NCBI GenBank assembly: GCA_946902875.1
Contig: OX336339.1
Span: 676,397-740,396 of the forward strand
Length of the DNA stretch: 64,000 nucleotides
Direction of reading: 5' to 3'
Source: Nematopogon swammerdamellus
Lineage: Eukaryota; Arthropoda; Insecta; Lepidoptera; Adelidae
Shown: positions 9,033 through 18,989 of the stretch, piece by piece
How positions within the stretch are numbered: the stretch's first letter is position 1
How the letters are laid out: every line of letters begins with the position of its first letter
Notes under the pieces: generated by a model
What the model was told of the DNA's origin: nothing
The model's database searches: none
What the model saw: the letters and a program-made list of their open reading frames with translations, nothing else
Position numbers and translations under genes: made by a program

Positions 9033-10298
9033 TATAGAATGTTTTTTCGGTTATGCGGTATAATTAAAGCGACTCACTTTTGTTTGTCGACGTTTCGTCC
9101 CTCGCTCCGGGGACATCTTCAGGACTCGCGGTCTGCGACGACCTGGAGGACACCCGACACGTCGTCCAGTCAGATGTCAACTGCCGGTCGCCGCTGACGA
9201 AGATTGTAGCAATGCGAGGGTACTTCGGCGGATGCGGGTAGGTTCGACATCTCTTGCTGGAAAAGATCGGTGCACACGTAGCTCACTGTGTCTATGGCTG
9301 CCAGAGCTTGATGCTGGTTACCATCCGAGCCATGCTTCGCCAGCAGAGGAGTCCACGACGAAGAGAGTACCATGCTGTCTTCTCTGTTGAAGTTGGCATG
9401 TCTGGAAATTTCAATGGATTCTCGAACCAAACGTGATACATAGGTAGTGTTTTTCGACTGCTATCGTACTGGTTTAGTCGAATCGAATCCAATGATTTGT
9501 GCCACTGCCCAGAGAATGCTCACAGATGGCTGACTTATGGCACTCGTTGTTCTTCATCGCCCTGGTGTGTTCCGACAACCTTGTCTGAACACTCCGCTTC
9601 GTTTGTCTGATGTAGCACCTCCCACAGCTACATGGTATTTTGTATACACCTGGAGCCTGCAGTGGAATCTGGTCCTTGACTGTTCTCAACATGCCTTGGA
9701 TTTTTGTGAGAGGTTTGTAGAAGGTTTTTATGCTCAACTTGCTCATCAACTTACCTATACGGTCCGTGATCCCCCGTATGTATGGTAAGTAGGCGCACCG
9801 CCTTCCGACCTCTACCCTCTGCCGCCCTGTTGCTGCACGTTGAAGAGACATCCAGGCTCGTGGTTTATAGCCATTCTGTTGCAACACTGTCCTTACTTTG
9901 GCAAGTTCCTCCTCGATGTGATCGCCATCACAGGTCTTGTGTGCTCCGTTTACTAGAGAAGTACTCACTGATCGTAACTACGCTGGATGGTGATGTGAAC
10001 TGGCATTGAGATACCTGTTGGTGTGCGTAGGTTTTCTATAGACTGCGTGTCCCAATGTTCCACCAGTTCTTCTAATTACCAGCACATCCAAGAACGCAAT
10101 CATTCCGCCTTTCTCTAACTCCATCGTAAACTTGATCTGTGGGTGAATGTCGTTGAGGTGGTTCAGGAAACTTGACAGTTCACTCCGGCCGTGAGGAAAT
10201 ATCGCGAAGGTGTCGTCCACGTATCTGAACCAGATGACTGGAGGATGTTCCACTGTAGACAGTTTAATTATACCGCATAACCGAAAAAACATTCTATA
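9033..10298 (-). mobile_element. Penelope-like element, 5' truncated and mutated
   Basis: On the minus strand, 10292-9978 encodes part of a reverse transcriptase with the catalytic box in VIWFRYVDDTFAIF and the downstream IAFLDVLVIRRTGG and VYRKPTHTNRYLN motifs. After one in-frame TAG at 9980-9978, the same frame continues (to 9474) into a linker and a GIY-YIG endonuclease, GVYKIPCSCGRCYIRQTKRSV. The second signature glycine is R here, which would damage the nuclease. Two frameshifts then lead to the C-terminus at 9170 (ESIEISRHANFNRED). YVDD reverse transcriptase plus C-terminal GIY-YIG defines Penelope-like elements. The whole copy is bracketed by a perfect 36-bp inverted repeat (9033-9068 and 10263-10298), and the first residues of the polymerase frame are read from it. 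Not functional. Confidence 0.85.
9086..9122 (-). ncRNA. Hammerhead ribozyme-like motif in the Penelope-like element
   Basis: On the minus strand: CTGAAGA (fits the conserved CUGANGA core), helix II gtccc/gggac around an 8-nt loop, then GAAAC and GTC followed by GAC. The GTC before CTGAAGA can pair with that GAC as the start of helix I. One extra T lies between the CTGAAGA core and helix II. Hammerhead motifs are known from Penelope-like element terminal repeats. Cleavage activity is not established from sequence alone. Confidence 0.6.
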
Positions 10299-10319
10299 CT
10301 GTGTAACAGCGGTAAAAGC

Positions 10320-10660
10320 CTAAACGAACATATAGGCCCTATATTTTCAATGTTTTTCTAAATTTTAGACCCAGTAGTTTCGGAGATAATTGAGATGGAA
10401 TTAATGTTTTTAAGTTTAGTCTGTTATTAATTATATTCATTTTTATGTTTTCGGATTAACAGTAGTATGTTTAGACTTACATAAAGTCAACGTTTCGCCC
10501 GCTACGTCACGGGCTTCTTCAGGGACTGCGGGAGTTCCTGGAGCTGACGTCTGGTGTCCGTTGTACCAGACGTCAGATTGCTTACACCTTAAATATTGTT
10601 GCCTACCGTTTAGGAGTTAAATGTGACTGTGAGTTAAAGGTGACTGTGAGTTAAAGGTGA
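10320..10660. other. Region around a second hammerhead-like motif, otherwise unassigned
   Basis: AT-rich to about 10480, then the ribozyme-like motif, then an inverted repeat of ccagacgtcag-type sequence (agctgacgtctgg at 10541, ccagacgtcaga at 10565). A short gtgactgtgagttaaag tandem repeat lies at about 10622-10670. Confidence 0.45.
10486..10522 (-). ncRNA. Hammerhead ribozyme-like motif, second copy
   Basis: Minus strand: CTGAAGA, then a gcccg/cgggc helix II with a short loop, then GAAAC and GTT followed by GACT. The AGTC just upstream of the core can pair with GACT, with one bulged C. It has the same layout as the motif at 9086-9122 but no adjacent coding sequence. Confidence 0.55.
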
Positions 10661-11021
10661 CTGCGTTAAAGGTGACTGACAGACAGGCTTACGGACAGAC
10701 AGCTGATCGATATTATAAGGGTTCTGCCAGCGTCATTGGCTACGTAACCCTAGCACCCCGCCCGCGTGTCATAGATTCATTGTCTATTCTGGTATAGCCA
10801 ACACAATCCATTGTTCTGTAAGGAAGACTTACAGAACAATACTCTTTTCGTCCAAATCAAGTTTAACTGTATATCACTGATTCTATATCATGACTGAGAC
10901 AGTTTTTATTATATTACAAATTATTATTATATTATACGAGATGAACATTCTAAATTTGAATTCCCATTCGCCATGTTCACTCGGGCAGGTACCGTTTGAA
11001 AAAAAAAGAACAACCAATAAA

Positions 11022-11318
11022 AAAAAAATCGGCCAAGTGCGAGTCGAACTCGCGCACCGAGGGTTCCGTATCGCCATGTCATGGTCAGCGCCACTCACGC
11101 CATCTATGTATTAGTTAAAATGCTTCATACTCTTTTCGGTAAATGGCGAGCATACTCTTTTTAGTTTCTTGTATGGGGAACCCCGTGAATTTTTTACTTT
11201 TTCTTATTTTTATTATTTAATGTTATATCGGCCATAATAACACACATACTGTGAAAATTTCAACGGGCTACCTATTTCGGTTCAAGAGATACAGCCCTCG
11301 GTCAGACAGACAGACCTA
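11022..11318 (+). mobile_element. Family D repeat, 3' truncated
   Basis: Begins aatcggccaagtgcgagtcg, continues through ccgagggttccgtatcgcc, catgtcatgg, gccatctatg and gaaaatttcaacgggctacc, and is cut in the gacagacagacc tract, where a reversed SINE-B sequence begins. Confidence 0.75.
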
Positions 11319-11569
11319 CAGCACCTACAACATCGGTGATGTCAGCCCAAAACACCGGATGAACTTAGTGCCACGTCAGTGCTTCCCTTCGGTCGAGCCG
11401 GCTACACTGATCTGGACGGAAAACACAAACTATTTACATAGCCATTTCGACAGACCTTTCATTCAGTGCGGTGTTACCAACCCGGGCGGGTTGAACCCTA
11501 CCACCTAGTAATATAAGAAGGGAGTCATATCCTTTAGTCGCCTTTTACGATATACACGGGGAGAGATGA
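11318..11569. mobile_element. Composite repeat: reversed SINE-B body joined to family C tail
   Basis: A reversed SINE-B (cacctacaacatcggtgatg ... ccacctagtaatata) passes through agaagggagtcatatcc into the family C tail ttagtcgccttttacga..tacacggggagagatg. The same junction recurs at 18845-18875 and 42235-42260, so the two modules move as one unit. Confidence 0.7.
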
Positions 11570-11946
11570 TTCAGATTCAGATTCAGATATTTATTTCGCC
11601 ATAAAGAACACACAACAATAACAATATTACATTGAGACATATGCATATTCAGTATGGTTCGTCATCATTTTTTATGATGTCCCGTTCAGTAGTGCAATCT
11701 ATAAGGAAGAACCGGGTAAGAAACCTTACAGAGCTTTTTTTAAATATAACTTACATACTAAGTTTTCTTTATGTTAAATATAACATACTATATCTAAGCA
11801 AAAAATTTAAAATACTTAGTCAAAAATATACCCATTAAAAAAAGACAATAAAATACAAAACAAAGAACATAGGGTTCAGTCAAGTAATTATTAAAATTTG
11901 TGTTTATGCATCTAAACAATTTGAATTATCAAAGTCAGCAGAATTT

Positions 11947-13322
11947 TTATTTACAGTATGAAAAAAATTCACTTAACTTATAAAATGGATTGTCTAAGAG
12001 AAATATTTTCAGTTGACTCTGGAACACATTGTCACTATTTATTGATTTTATTGTATCAGGAACATTTTCGTACAATTTGGGTCCAATCACGTCAGGGTCT
12101 TTTTCAGCCATCGCCGATTTATGCGCAACAGATTTTAAACGCTCTGAGTTACGTGTGTTATAATTATGACTTGCGCCATTTGACTCAAAAGAATTCATGT
12201 TTTTGCGTACATATACCACTACTTCATATATATATATAGAGCACACAGTTAATATACCAAAGGATTTGAAAAAGTCTCTACAAGATGTTGTTCGCGGTAC
12301 ACTGGCTAATACCCTTATCGCTCGTTTTTGCAATATTAGCACTCTTTCAGCATCGGTTGAGTTACCCCACAGGATTACACCATACGACAGTAATGAGTGT
12401 ACGTACGCATAGTAGGACTGTCTCAAAGCCTCCGGACTGATCAAGCGGCGTAACTCTCTTAGTGCGTAAATACCTCTAGCCATCTTGTCACATAGTTTGT
12501 CTATGTGACTTTTCCAACTTAGAGTTGGGTCAATAAAGAACCCTAAAAATCGTATACATGACTGGGAGCCAATAGAGCCGGATGAATTCGAAATAGAGAG
12601 CTCACGGGGACCACAGTTTCGTCCGGAAAATACCATATAGTTGGTCTTCGATGTATTTAGTATCAGTCCGTTCACAGCAAACCATTCCGATATTTTTCCT
12701 ACTACTATATTTAATTTTATTTCCAGTTCATGCATGGATTCAGCAAAGACTATTATACTAGTGTCATCGGCAAAAAGTATTAAAACACCATCTATTTTAA
12801 TCAAGGCTAAGTCATTAATAAATACTAAAAATAATGTATTACCTAATGTAGAACCCTGTGGAATACCCATTTTAATTTTACCTGGCTCGGAACTTTTTTT
12901 GTTTCCTTTTAAGGTGACCTCAGTGACCTGTCTTCGATCTGTTAAAAATGACTTTAGCAATTCATGTGGTTTATCACTTACTCCATATTTTTCCAATTTG
13001 TGCAAGAGGAGGTTGTGGTCTACGACATCGAATGCTTTCGACAAGTCGCAGAATATACCTGCCACCTTGTTCCTCTTGTCTATACCTTTTATTATCTCTC
13101 CTACTAGCTTCATGCCAGCTGATTTTGTGGAGTGATCTTTACGGTATGCGTATTGGTTGGGAGAAAGAAGTTTATTATCCTCAAGATGCTTAATTACAGA
13201 GTCAGATATAACAGATTCTATGATTTTAGATAGTGCTGGCACTAAACTTATAGGCCTATAGTTATTTGGGTCAGCTCTTTCGCCGGCTCCTTTATAAATG
13301 GGACATACACGGGTCTGTTTTA
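11947..13322 (-). pseudogene. LINE reverse transcriptase, main part
   Basis: The minus-strand frame has the usual non-LTR reverse transcriptase series: CPIYKGAG and NNYRPISLVPALSKI near the start, IFCDLSKAFDVVDH (about residues 96-109 of the open frame), MGIPQGSTLGNTLFLVFIND (158-177) and the catalytic LILFADDTSI (187-196). KTNYMVFSGR and LGFFIDPTLSWKSHIDKL follow, with a C-terminal domain to residue 464. FADD is typical of jockey/CR1-type elements. The core looks undamaged, which suggests recent activity before the MITE interrupted it. The first seven or so residues of the open frame are read from the MITE and do not belong to the polymerase. It would copy the element's RNA at the nicked target site. 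Confidence 0.85.
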
Positions 13323-13467
13323 TGCCCACTTGCACCAACACGAGTTTAGAGTTAAATAGCGAGTTATGGATTTAAACGCGGTTCAAACGCGGTTCCCACA
13401 TACAACGGGTGCTAGTTTAACGAGTTAAACTGGTTTATAGTTAAATTCGTGTTGGTGCAAGTGGGCC
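13323..13467. mobile_element. 145-bp MITE inside the LINE, TTA target duplication
   Basis: Terminal inverted repeats gcccacttgcaccaacacga / tcgtgttggtgcaagtgggc are flanked by TTA at 13320-13322 and 13468-13470. A 3-bp TTA/TAA duplication with GC-rich ends is typical of PIF/Harbinger-derived MITEs; the family name is inferred. Removing the element with one TTA puts the two halves of the polymerase back in one frame. It has no coding capacity. Confidence 0.85.
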
Positions 13468-13470
13468 TTA

Positions 13471-14100
13471 GTACATTAGGATAGGTACCCTCTTCAAACA
13501 TTTGGTTAACCAATACTGATATGTATGGCGACAAACTATTTGAACATTTGGCAATCAACTCTCCCGACAACTCAAAAATATCAAGACTGCTTTTTTTAGA
13601 TAATTTGTCACGTATTAATTTTGAAATTTTTTCAGGTGTGACATAGGGTAGGCAAAAGGTTTGGTCGGCATCAAGACTGGGAATGTCTACCATTAGGGAC
13701 AATGCTTTGCTTGGAGAAGCTGGATTCAGGGCTGTTAGCTTACTTCCGATATTCAGGAAGTGCATGTTCATACATTCAGGAATGTTTTCAATAGGAACAT
13801 CATCTCCGTCTGAGGTTATAAGCTTATGAATACCATCTTCCCTGCACTGCCCTCTGTTGGTTTCATCTTTAATCACTCGCCATATCTCTTTTTTAGGATT
13901 ATTACTATTCATAATCCTTGACTCGATGCAATCTCTACGACTTTGCCAAGACATTATATCTATAGCTGTCTTGTACTTCTCAATACATTTTTTTAAAACG
14001 TCGCTATCAGGGAATTGTTTTTTCATTTCAAATGTGTGACAGAGTTTTGTCTTTAGTGATAATATGTCGTCATTCATCCAGTATTCGTTTTTCTTATTTG
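13471..14100 (-). pseudogene. LINE polymerase, region upstream of the reverse transcriptase core
   Basis: The minus-strand frame runs from about 14100 (KNEYWMNDDILSLK) to the MITE at 13467, where it becomes chimeric and stops at 13412. It includes NNPKKEIWRVIKDET, EIWR-like connector motifs, a PEKISKLIRDKLSKKSSLD segment and the FEEGTYPNVL motif that normally precedes the first reverse transcriptase block. It belongs to the same ORF as 11947-13322, and the residues on the two sides of the MITE are contiguous in related elements. Confidence 0.8.
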
Positions 14101-14149
14101 CAGTGGGGCTATTCTTTTACAGTACATATGCCCACATGGTACAATTATA

Positions 14150-14600
14150 ATAAAAACGTTTGTTAAATAGAACAGAAGCTCCGCCAGTTTTGTGTAATTT
14201 CCGAAGAAATCAAATTGAGCAACGAAATAAAAGCATACGCCCTCACTCACGTCTCATTGCTCACAAAACTTTGACAAAAGAATCGGTCGGCGGGAGCCGG
14301 CGAAACTCTTATCAGTTTTCCTCACAATCACTACAGATTTTTCCCCGATAGTTTTGGTGTAGGTACACTTCAGAAAAGTCGAGAAGATTTTTTTCCTTTC
14401 TAACTATAATACAAGTAAGTATAACATTTCGTATTACCTACATAATATATATGTACATGTTAGTAAAAATTACGGTAATGCGTTATAAAGAGTGTTGTTA
14501 CAAGAGTGTTGGTCAGTACTTAGGTACATTAATTTCGCCAGCGCAATCCTCATGTTTTTCCAAGAATTTTGGAAATTTATGTTTTCGTCAATGTGTGATT
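14150..14600. other. Unassigned AT-rich sequence
   Basis: A family C tail-like remnant lies at about 14100-14145 (gcagtggggctattc, cccacatggtac). No coding or repeat signal was recognised beyond it. Confidence 0.35.
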
Positions 14601-15096
14601 TGACGTTTTGTTGTCGCTCCGCACCCGCCGCCTGCACCGCGCGCCGCTCCGCCGCGCCGTGACGTTTTGTTGTCGCTACGCACCCGTCGCCTGCGCCGCG
14701 CGCCGCTCCGCCGTGACGTTTTGTTGTCGCTCAGCACCCGCCGCCTGCGCCGCGCGCCGCTCCGCCGTGACGTTTTGTTGTCGCTCCGCACCCGCCGCCT
14801 GCGCCGCGCGCCGCTCCGCCGTGACGTTTTGTTGTCGCTCCGCACCCGCCGCCTGCGCCGCGCGCCACTCCGCCGTGACGTTTTGTTGTCGCTCCGCACC
14901 CGTCGCCTGCGCCGCGCGCCGCTCCGCCGTGACGTTTTGTTGTCGCTCCGCACCCGCCGCCTGCGCCGCGCGCCGCTCCGCCGTGACGTTTTGTTGTCGC
15001 TCCGCACCCGTCGCCTGCGCCGCGCGCCGCTCCGCCGTGACGTTTTGTTGTCGCTCCGCACCCGCCGCCTTCGCCGCGCGCCGCTCCGCCGCCGCC
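14601..15096. repeat. 54-bp GC-rich minisatellite, 9 units
   Basis: The string tgacgttttgttgtcgctcc starts units at 14601, 14660, 14714, 14768, 14822, 14876, 14930, 14984 and 15038. The first interval is 59 bp (a gccgc-type expansion) and the rest are exactly 54. Units differ by single substitutions. Because 54 is divisible by 3 and the unit lacks stop codons in several frames, four long overlapping open frames arise by construction; none should be read as a protein. Confidence 0.95.
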
Positions 15097-15112
15097 GGCG
15101 CTGCTCACATTA

Positions 15113-15249
15113 AGCCGCGTCTCCTGCGCATATTTTTTCGAAACATTACACAAAAACATTTGTTTTCATACAAATGTGTATGGCCACGCCACAATGATTC
15201 CATGTTTCTGTGTAATGCCTCGAAAAAAACATTCGCAGGAGACGCGGCT
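15113..15249. mobile_element. 137-bp MITE, TTA target duplication
   Basis: Ends agccgcgtctcctgcg / cgcaggagacgcggct, extending inward through tttttcgaaacattacaca-like sequence on both sides, with TTA at 15110-15112 and 15250-15252. A second copy lies at 35655-35808. The left TTA sits a few bases after the end of the 54-bp minisatellite. Confidence 0.85.
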
Positions 15250-15254
15250 TTAGG

Positions 15255-15560
15255 CTAGCTCCCGCCCCTCCCGCCAACACCACCTTGCTCACTCACCGCC
15301 ACGCTCGTGTGAAACATTAGATCCATTTTACACTAAATTAATCAATTAGTCTGTATGAAAACTGTTACTTTTGATTTAAAGGGAATTCAGAAAAAAGTTA
15401 TTTGACTTTTTTCTTACCTATTATTGATCCCAATAATAATTTCCTAAATTTAATGTAGTGGCCGTTACAACACCCTGTATATATTATATATATAGTTCTT
15501 GGTGGGGGGACTGACGACGGGGTCAGTCCGGAGATAAACCCGCGCCGGTCGGCTGATCTG
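15255..15560. other. Unassigned sequence
   Basis: Only a caccctgtatatatta motif near 15470 recalls the end of family H. Confidence 0.3.
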
Positions 15561-15665
15561 ATTTAAATAAAATATAAAAAGTCAGAGCTGCACACAGGTG
15601 TTTACTTAGCGGTCCCCCGTCTCGTTTAAGTAAGTAAATGGAAATTATTTTTGACTTTTTAATGA
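15560..15665. repeat. Family F module (gtcccccgactcc repeat), partial
   Basis: Contains tataaaaagtcagagctgc, a ttacttagcggtcccccg segment, aagtaaatggaaattattt and gactttttaatg, the order seen in the fuller copies at 22950, 53030, 58370 and 62155. Confidence 0.55.
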
Positions 15666-15901
15666 ATATATTAATTTGTTATTTAACATACACTATTCCA
15701 GAATTAGGACGAAGTAACCAGTATGTGCGACCCTTAAGGAGCCATAAGTCGCCTTAATTACCAAAATCGTCCAATTTTTCATCACACCATCGACAGCCCG
15801 TATACATCCAATGCTGTAAATAGGCCTCTCCCGAGGCGCGCCACCACACGCGGCCGTCCGCACTTTTCATCCACCCACTCCCGACTAAAATTTTTAGTTT
15901 C

Positions 15902-16155
15902 TTTTATGTAATCCGTTATGGGTGGCTGAATCGGAGGGACTAAACCACATGCTCCGACCAGCCAATATCACCTCCGAGAAGGTAGGTGCCATACCCGAGA
16001 TTTTCCTTTGGATTCCTGGCGATACTGGCTCGACTAGATGAGAACACAACCGAGGCTGCTATGCGGCCATCTTACATTCAGTACGGTGGTACCAACCCAG
16101 TCGGCTACAATTTGAGCCTAACACGTATTAAGGGAAAAAGGAAGGAACCTGCTTA
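15902..16155 (-). mobile_element. SINE-A, 5' truncated
   Basis: Minus-strand tail and central domain, from ttttatgtaatccg through gccaatatcacctccgag to gtacggtggtaccaaccc. The promoter head is absent. Confidence 0.75.
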
Positions 16156-16239
16156 AAGGGGACTACTAGGGAAGGGGTAGCTTTCCGTACCCGACCTACA
16201 GACGGCGGCGTAGACTTAGTAATAGGGATCGCTTATTCC

Positions 16240-17150
16240 ATATTTATAACATTAGGCAAACATTGCAGAGCAAACAACAAGGTAATATCGCTTTCGAGTC
16301 CGAGCACCTAGTCAAATACTCTGACCTAATCTTATTTCCAAAATTGTTCTGCGATCCGTACTTATCTCGAACCTTAATATAATATGCTGAGATTTTTTTC
16401 AAACGTTACCTTTTGAGTGAGGCTGCGATATTTTATTTCATTAGCTATTGAGTGTGGAGGCGCGCGGAGGGGAGGGGCCCGGAGGGGAGGGTCGCGGAGG
16501 GCCCGGGAGGGGGGACGGGGGAGCAACAGTTGAGGGTAAAGGTGAAGTTGAAATGGGCCCTGAGCGGAATGAGACGATGAATTAACTTCCAAAACTGACT
16601 CTTTTCAATCCTCAATAGCGACGAAATTCGGCAAATTAAATATCTCCAGACCCGCGCGGGATTCGTACCATAGTGTTACATTGTCGTATCGTTACCCTTT
16701 TAGAGAATTTTGTTGATTTATTTTTTACGTAGCTTACGCCGCCGCCCGTTCAGCCATCCTTAAAGACATGTGAGACTGCGTCTGACTCGAATTTTAAGAA
16801 GTGTACCGCCAATATTACTTACCTGACAGATTCAGTTTTAATATATGTAAAACTTCATCTATCAGCGCAGATTGATAGCTTTTTGAAAAGACGATTTGAT
16901 TAACTTCGCTTGATAGAAAAAAAAACATGAATATGCCCTTGAATTTAGTTATAAAAACGTATTTAAAGCAACGCGACCAAATCGAGGCTTTGAAAAAAAT
17001 ATATGTTATTTGTTGAATATATACCTAAATTCGTAGGTTTTTACTTTTTTCTTTTGATCCGTAGTTTTGGAATAAAATAATAAAAACCTAATTTTAGATT
17101 GATTGATTGTGTTGCATCCTACTCCAACCAGCGAAAGCGGCACCTTGAAA
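16240..17150. other. Unassigned, with a G-rich tract at 16457-16520
   Basis: Mostly AT-rich. The tract at 16457-16520 holds repeated gggagggg-type runs with quadruplex potential on the plus strand. The 72-codon minus-strand frame over it is proline/arginine-rich low complexity and is not supported as a gene. Confidence 0.4.
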
Positions 17151-17159
17151 GAGGAGTAC

Positions 17160-17528
17160 GGGTGAATACGGGTTGACAGGGCCTTAAAGGGTGTATCTTT
17201 TGAACCGTAATAGGTAACTTGGAGAACTGTTCACAAAGTTTGTGTTATTGTTGTGGCCAAAGATTTAAATAGTTTAGATTCCTAATAGGACGCTAGCACT
17301 CGTCACCAAAAATGCGAACAATAAAAGCGCTCGAACGAATAACTATCTCCGTCGCTCTAATGGATTGTGTATGTTGCTGTCTAATATTAATGAGTGGCAT
17401 GCCGTACATTTAATGCTAACGTGTTTGATAGCGTGCCGGGTAGGGCGAAGCTGTATCTAACTATTTAAATCTTTGGTTGTGGCGGATATCCTAGTCATCA
17501 TTATTTTTGGTCTATCGTTAATTCGGTG
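17160..17528 (-). mobile_element. Family D-like copy interrupted by a MITE
   Basis: Family D landmarks (tatcttttgaaccgtaatagg, ttcacaaa, then ggcggatat) lie on either side of the 17257-17476 insertion, and the ttactttggagtttgtacta module follows directly. Confidence 0.55.
17257..17476. mobile_element. 220-bp MITE with 6-bp direct repeats
   Basis: Inverted ends ccaaagatttaaatagtt / aactatttaaatctttgg are flanked by ttgtgg at 17251-17256 and 17477-17482. The host family D sequence reads through when the element and one ttgtgg are removed. It has no ORF and the superfamily is uncertain. Confidence 0.75.
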
Positions 17529-17995
17529 TTTTACTTTGGAGTTTGTACTATAATTACACCAAGTTTTACTTTGGAGTTTGTACTATAATTACACCAAGTT
17601 TTACTTTGGAGTTTGTACTATAATTACACCAAGTTTTACTTTGGAGTTTGTACTATAATTACACCAAGTTTTACTTTGGAGTTTGCACTATAATTACACC
17701 AAGTTTTACTTTGGAGTTTGCACTATAATTACACCAAGTTTTACTTTGGAGTTTGCACTATAATTACACCAAGTTTTACTTTGGAGTTTGCACTATAATT
17801 ACACCAAGTTTCACTTTCGAGTTTGCACTATAATTACACCAAGTTTTACTTTGGAGTTTGCACTATAATTACACCAAGTTTTACTTTGGAGTTTGCACTA
17901 TAATTACACCAAGTTTTACTTTGGAGTTTGCACTATAATTACACCCAGTTTTACTTTGGAGTTTGCACTATAATTACACCAAGTTTAACGCTTGT
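17529..17995. repeat. 35-bp minisatellite, about 13 units
   Basis: The unit ttttactttggagtttg + tactataattacaccaag repeats every 35 bp from 17529. The first four units have gtttgtacta and all later units gtttgcacta, so the array grew in two phases. One unit (about 17810) carries tcactttcgag variants. The unit equals a short module found singly beside other family D copies, so the array is an amplified piece of that repeat. Confidence 0.95.
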
Positions 17996-18109
17996 ATTTA
18001 TTACCTTTTTTCAAAATAGAGTAAAAATATTGAGTATTTCGTATCCTCCCTCAGGCCATCAATCGGTGATCATTTTCATACCTTTCGGTTCATGCTTTTG
18101 TAGTTAAAT

Positions 18110-18312
18110 TATCGTTCGGTAGATGGTGCTGGCTCTTGCACGTTTTATAATGGGGATTAAATTTTTTTACTTTTTTTATTATTATTTGTAGGCATATCCG
18201 CTATAATAACAGATATTCTGTGAACATTTCAATCGCTACATAATACGGTTCAAAAGATACAGCCCGCGGACGCACGGACAGACAGACAGATGGCTTCGAC
18301 GGAACCCTACAA
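18110..18312 (+). mobile_element. Family D fragment
   Basis: Contains ttcggtagatggtgct, ccgctataataacagatatt, atacggttcaaaagatacag and a short gacagacagacag tract ending in ggaaccctac. Confidence 0.6.
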
Positions 18313-18652
18313 AATTGTCCTTAGTATTTTATTTGATCCATTTTAATGTGTAAATGTATAACATATAATCCACGTCTTATGTGTGTATGCAACAATTAAT
18401 TTATTTAATACTTCGTCTAAAGTCCAAACCAGCATCGACACATCGTGTCGCTCAAAGCTCGCTCGAATTTCAGGCGGCGCGGCGCGGGGCGTCTCGCCGC
18501 CTCGCGTCGCACGTTCTCGTGTGAACGGGAGCCTTTATAGCTTTGCTGCATTACACTTTCAGTTTCAATTGTTTAGTTACAGTAAGGAGGTTTTTTTTAT
18601 TGTTCACTTTTTATTGTCCCCCAAAACAGACCCCCAAAATATTTTTTTTTTT

Positions 18653-18945
18653 TTTAATGCAAACTGACACGTTTGGCCACATCACCTACAACATCCGTGA
18701 TGTCAGCCCATAACACCGGGTGAACTTGGTGCCACGTCAGTGCTTCCCTTCGGTCGTGCCGGCTACACTGAACTGGGCGGAAAACTATTTACATAGCAGT
18801 GCGGTGGTACCAACCCGGGCCGGTTAAACCCTACCACCTAGTAATATAGAAGGGAATTATATCCCATAGTCGCCTTTTACGACATACACGGGGAGAGATG
18901 CAGTGGGGCTATTCTTTTAAAGTACCGGCCCCACACGGTACATTC
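18653..18945. mobile_element. Composite repeat: reversed SINE-B plus family C tail
   Basis: Reversed SINE-B tail and central domain (tttaatgcaaactgacac ... ccacctagtaatata), then agaagggaattatatccca and the family C tail cgccttttacgacatacacg to ccggccccacacggtaca. Same arrangement as at 11318 and 42175. Confidence 0.75.
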
Positions 18946-18989
18946 GTTCACTTACCCTATACGTCCGTGATTGGGTCGTCAGTCAGTCA

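Larger units (their letters stand above)
11571..14100 (-). mobile_element. jockey/CR1-like LINE, 5' truncated, carrying a MITE
   Basis: A non-LTR retrotransposon on the minus strand. The order from its 5' side is: polymerase N-terminal region (to 13471), a MITE insertion (13323-13467), the reverse transcriptase (to 11947), a 3' UTR, and a terminal gattca repeat (11571-11588), which reads TGAATC on the element strand. The 3' UTR motif tttatggcgaaataaatatc also occurs at 60130. The endonuclease region is missing: coding sequence stops near 14100, where a family C tail-like sequence (gcagtggggctattctttta) begins. Confidence 0.8.

Noticed and set aside
14588..15258. Long open frames (142-216 codons) on both strands
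   Set aside because: They are produced by a 54-bp tandem repeat without stop codons; composition is identical unit to unit and there is no codon-type conservation.
17529..17995. Regular 35-bp repeats that could suggest a CRISPR array
   Set aside because: Units are contiguous with no unique spacers, and the rest of the window is clearly an animal genome.
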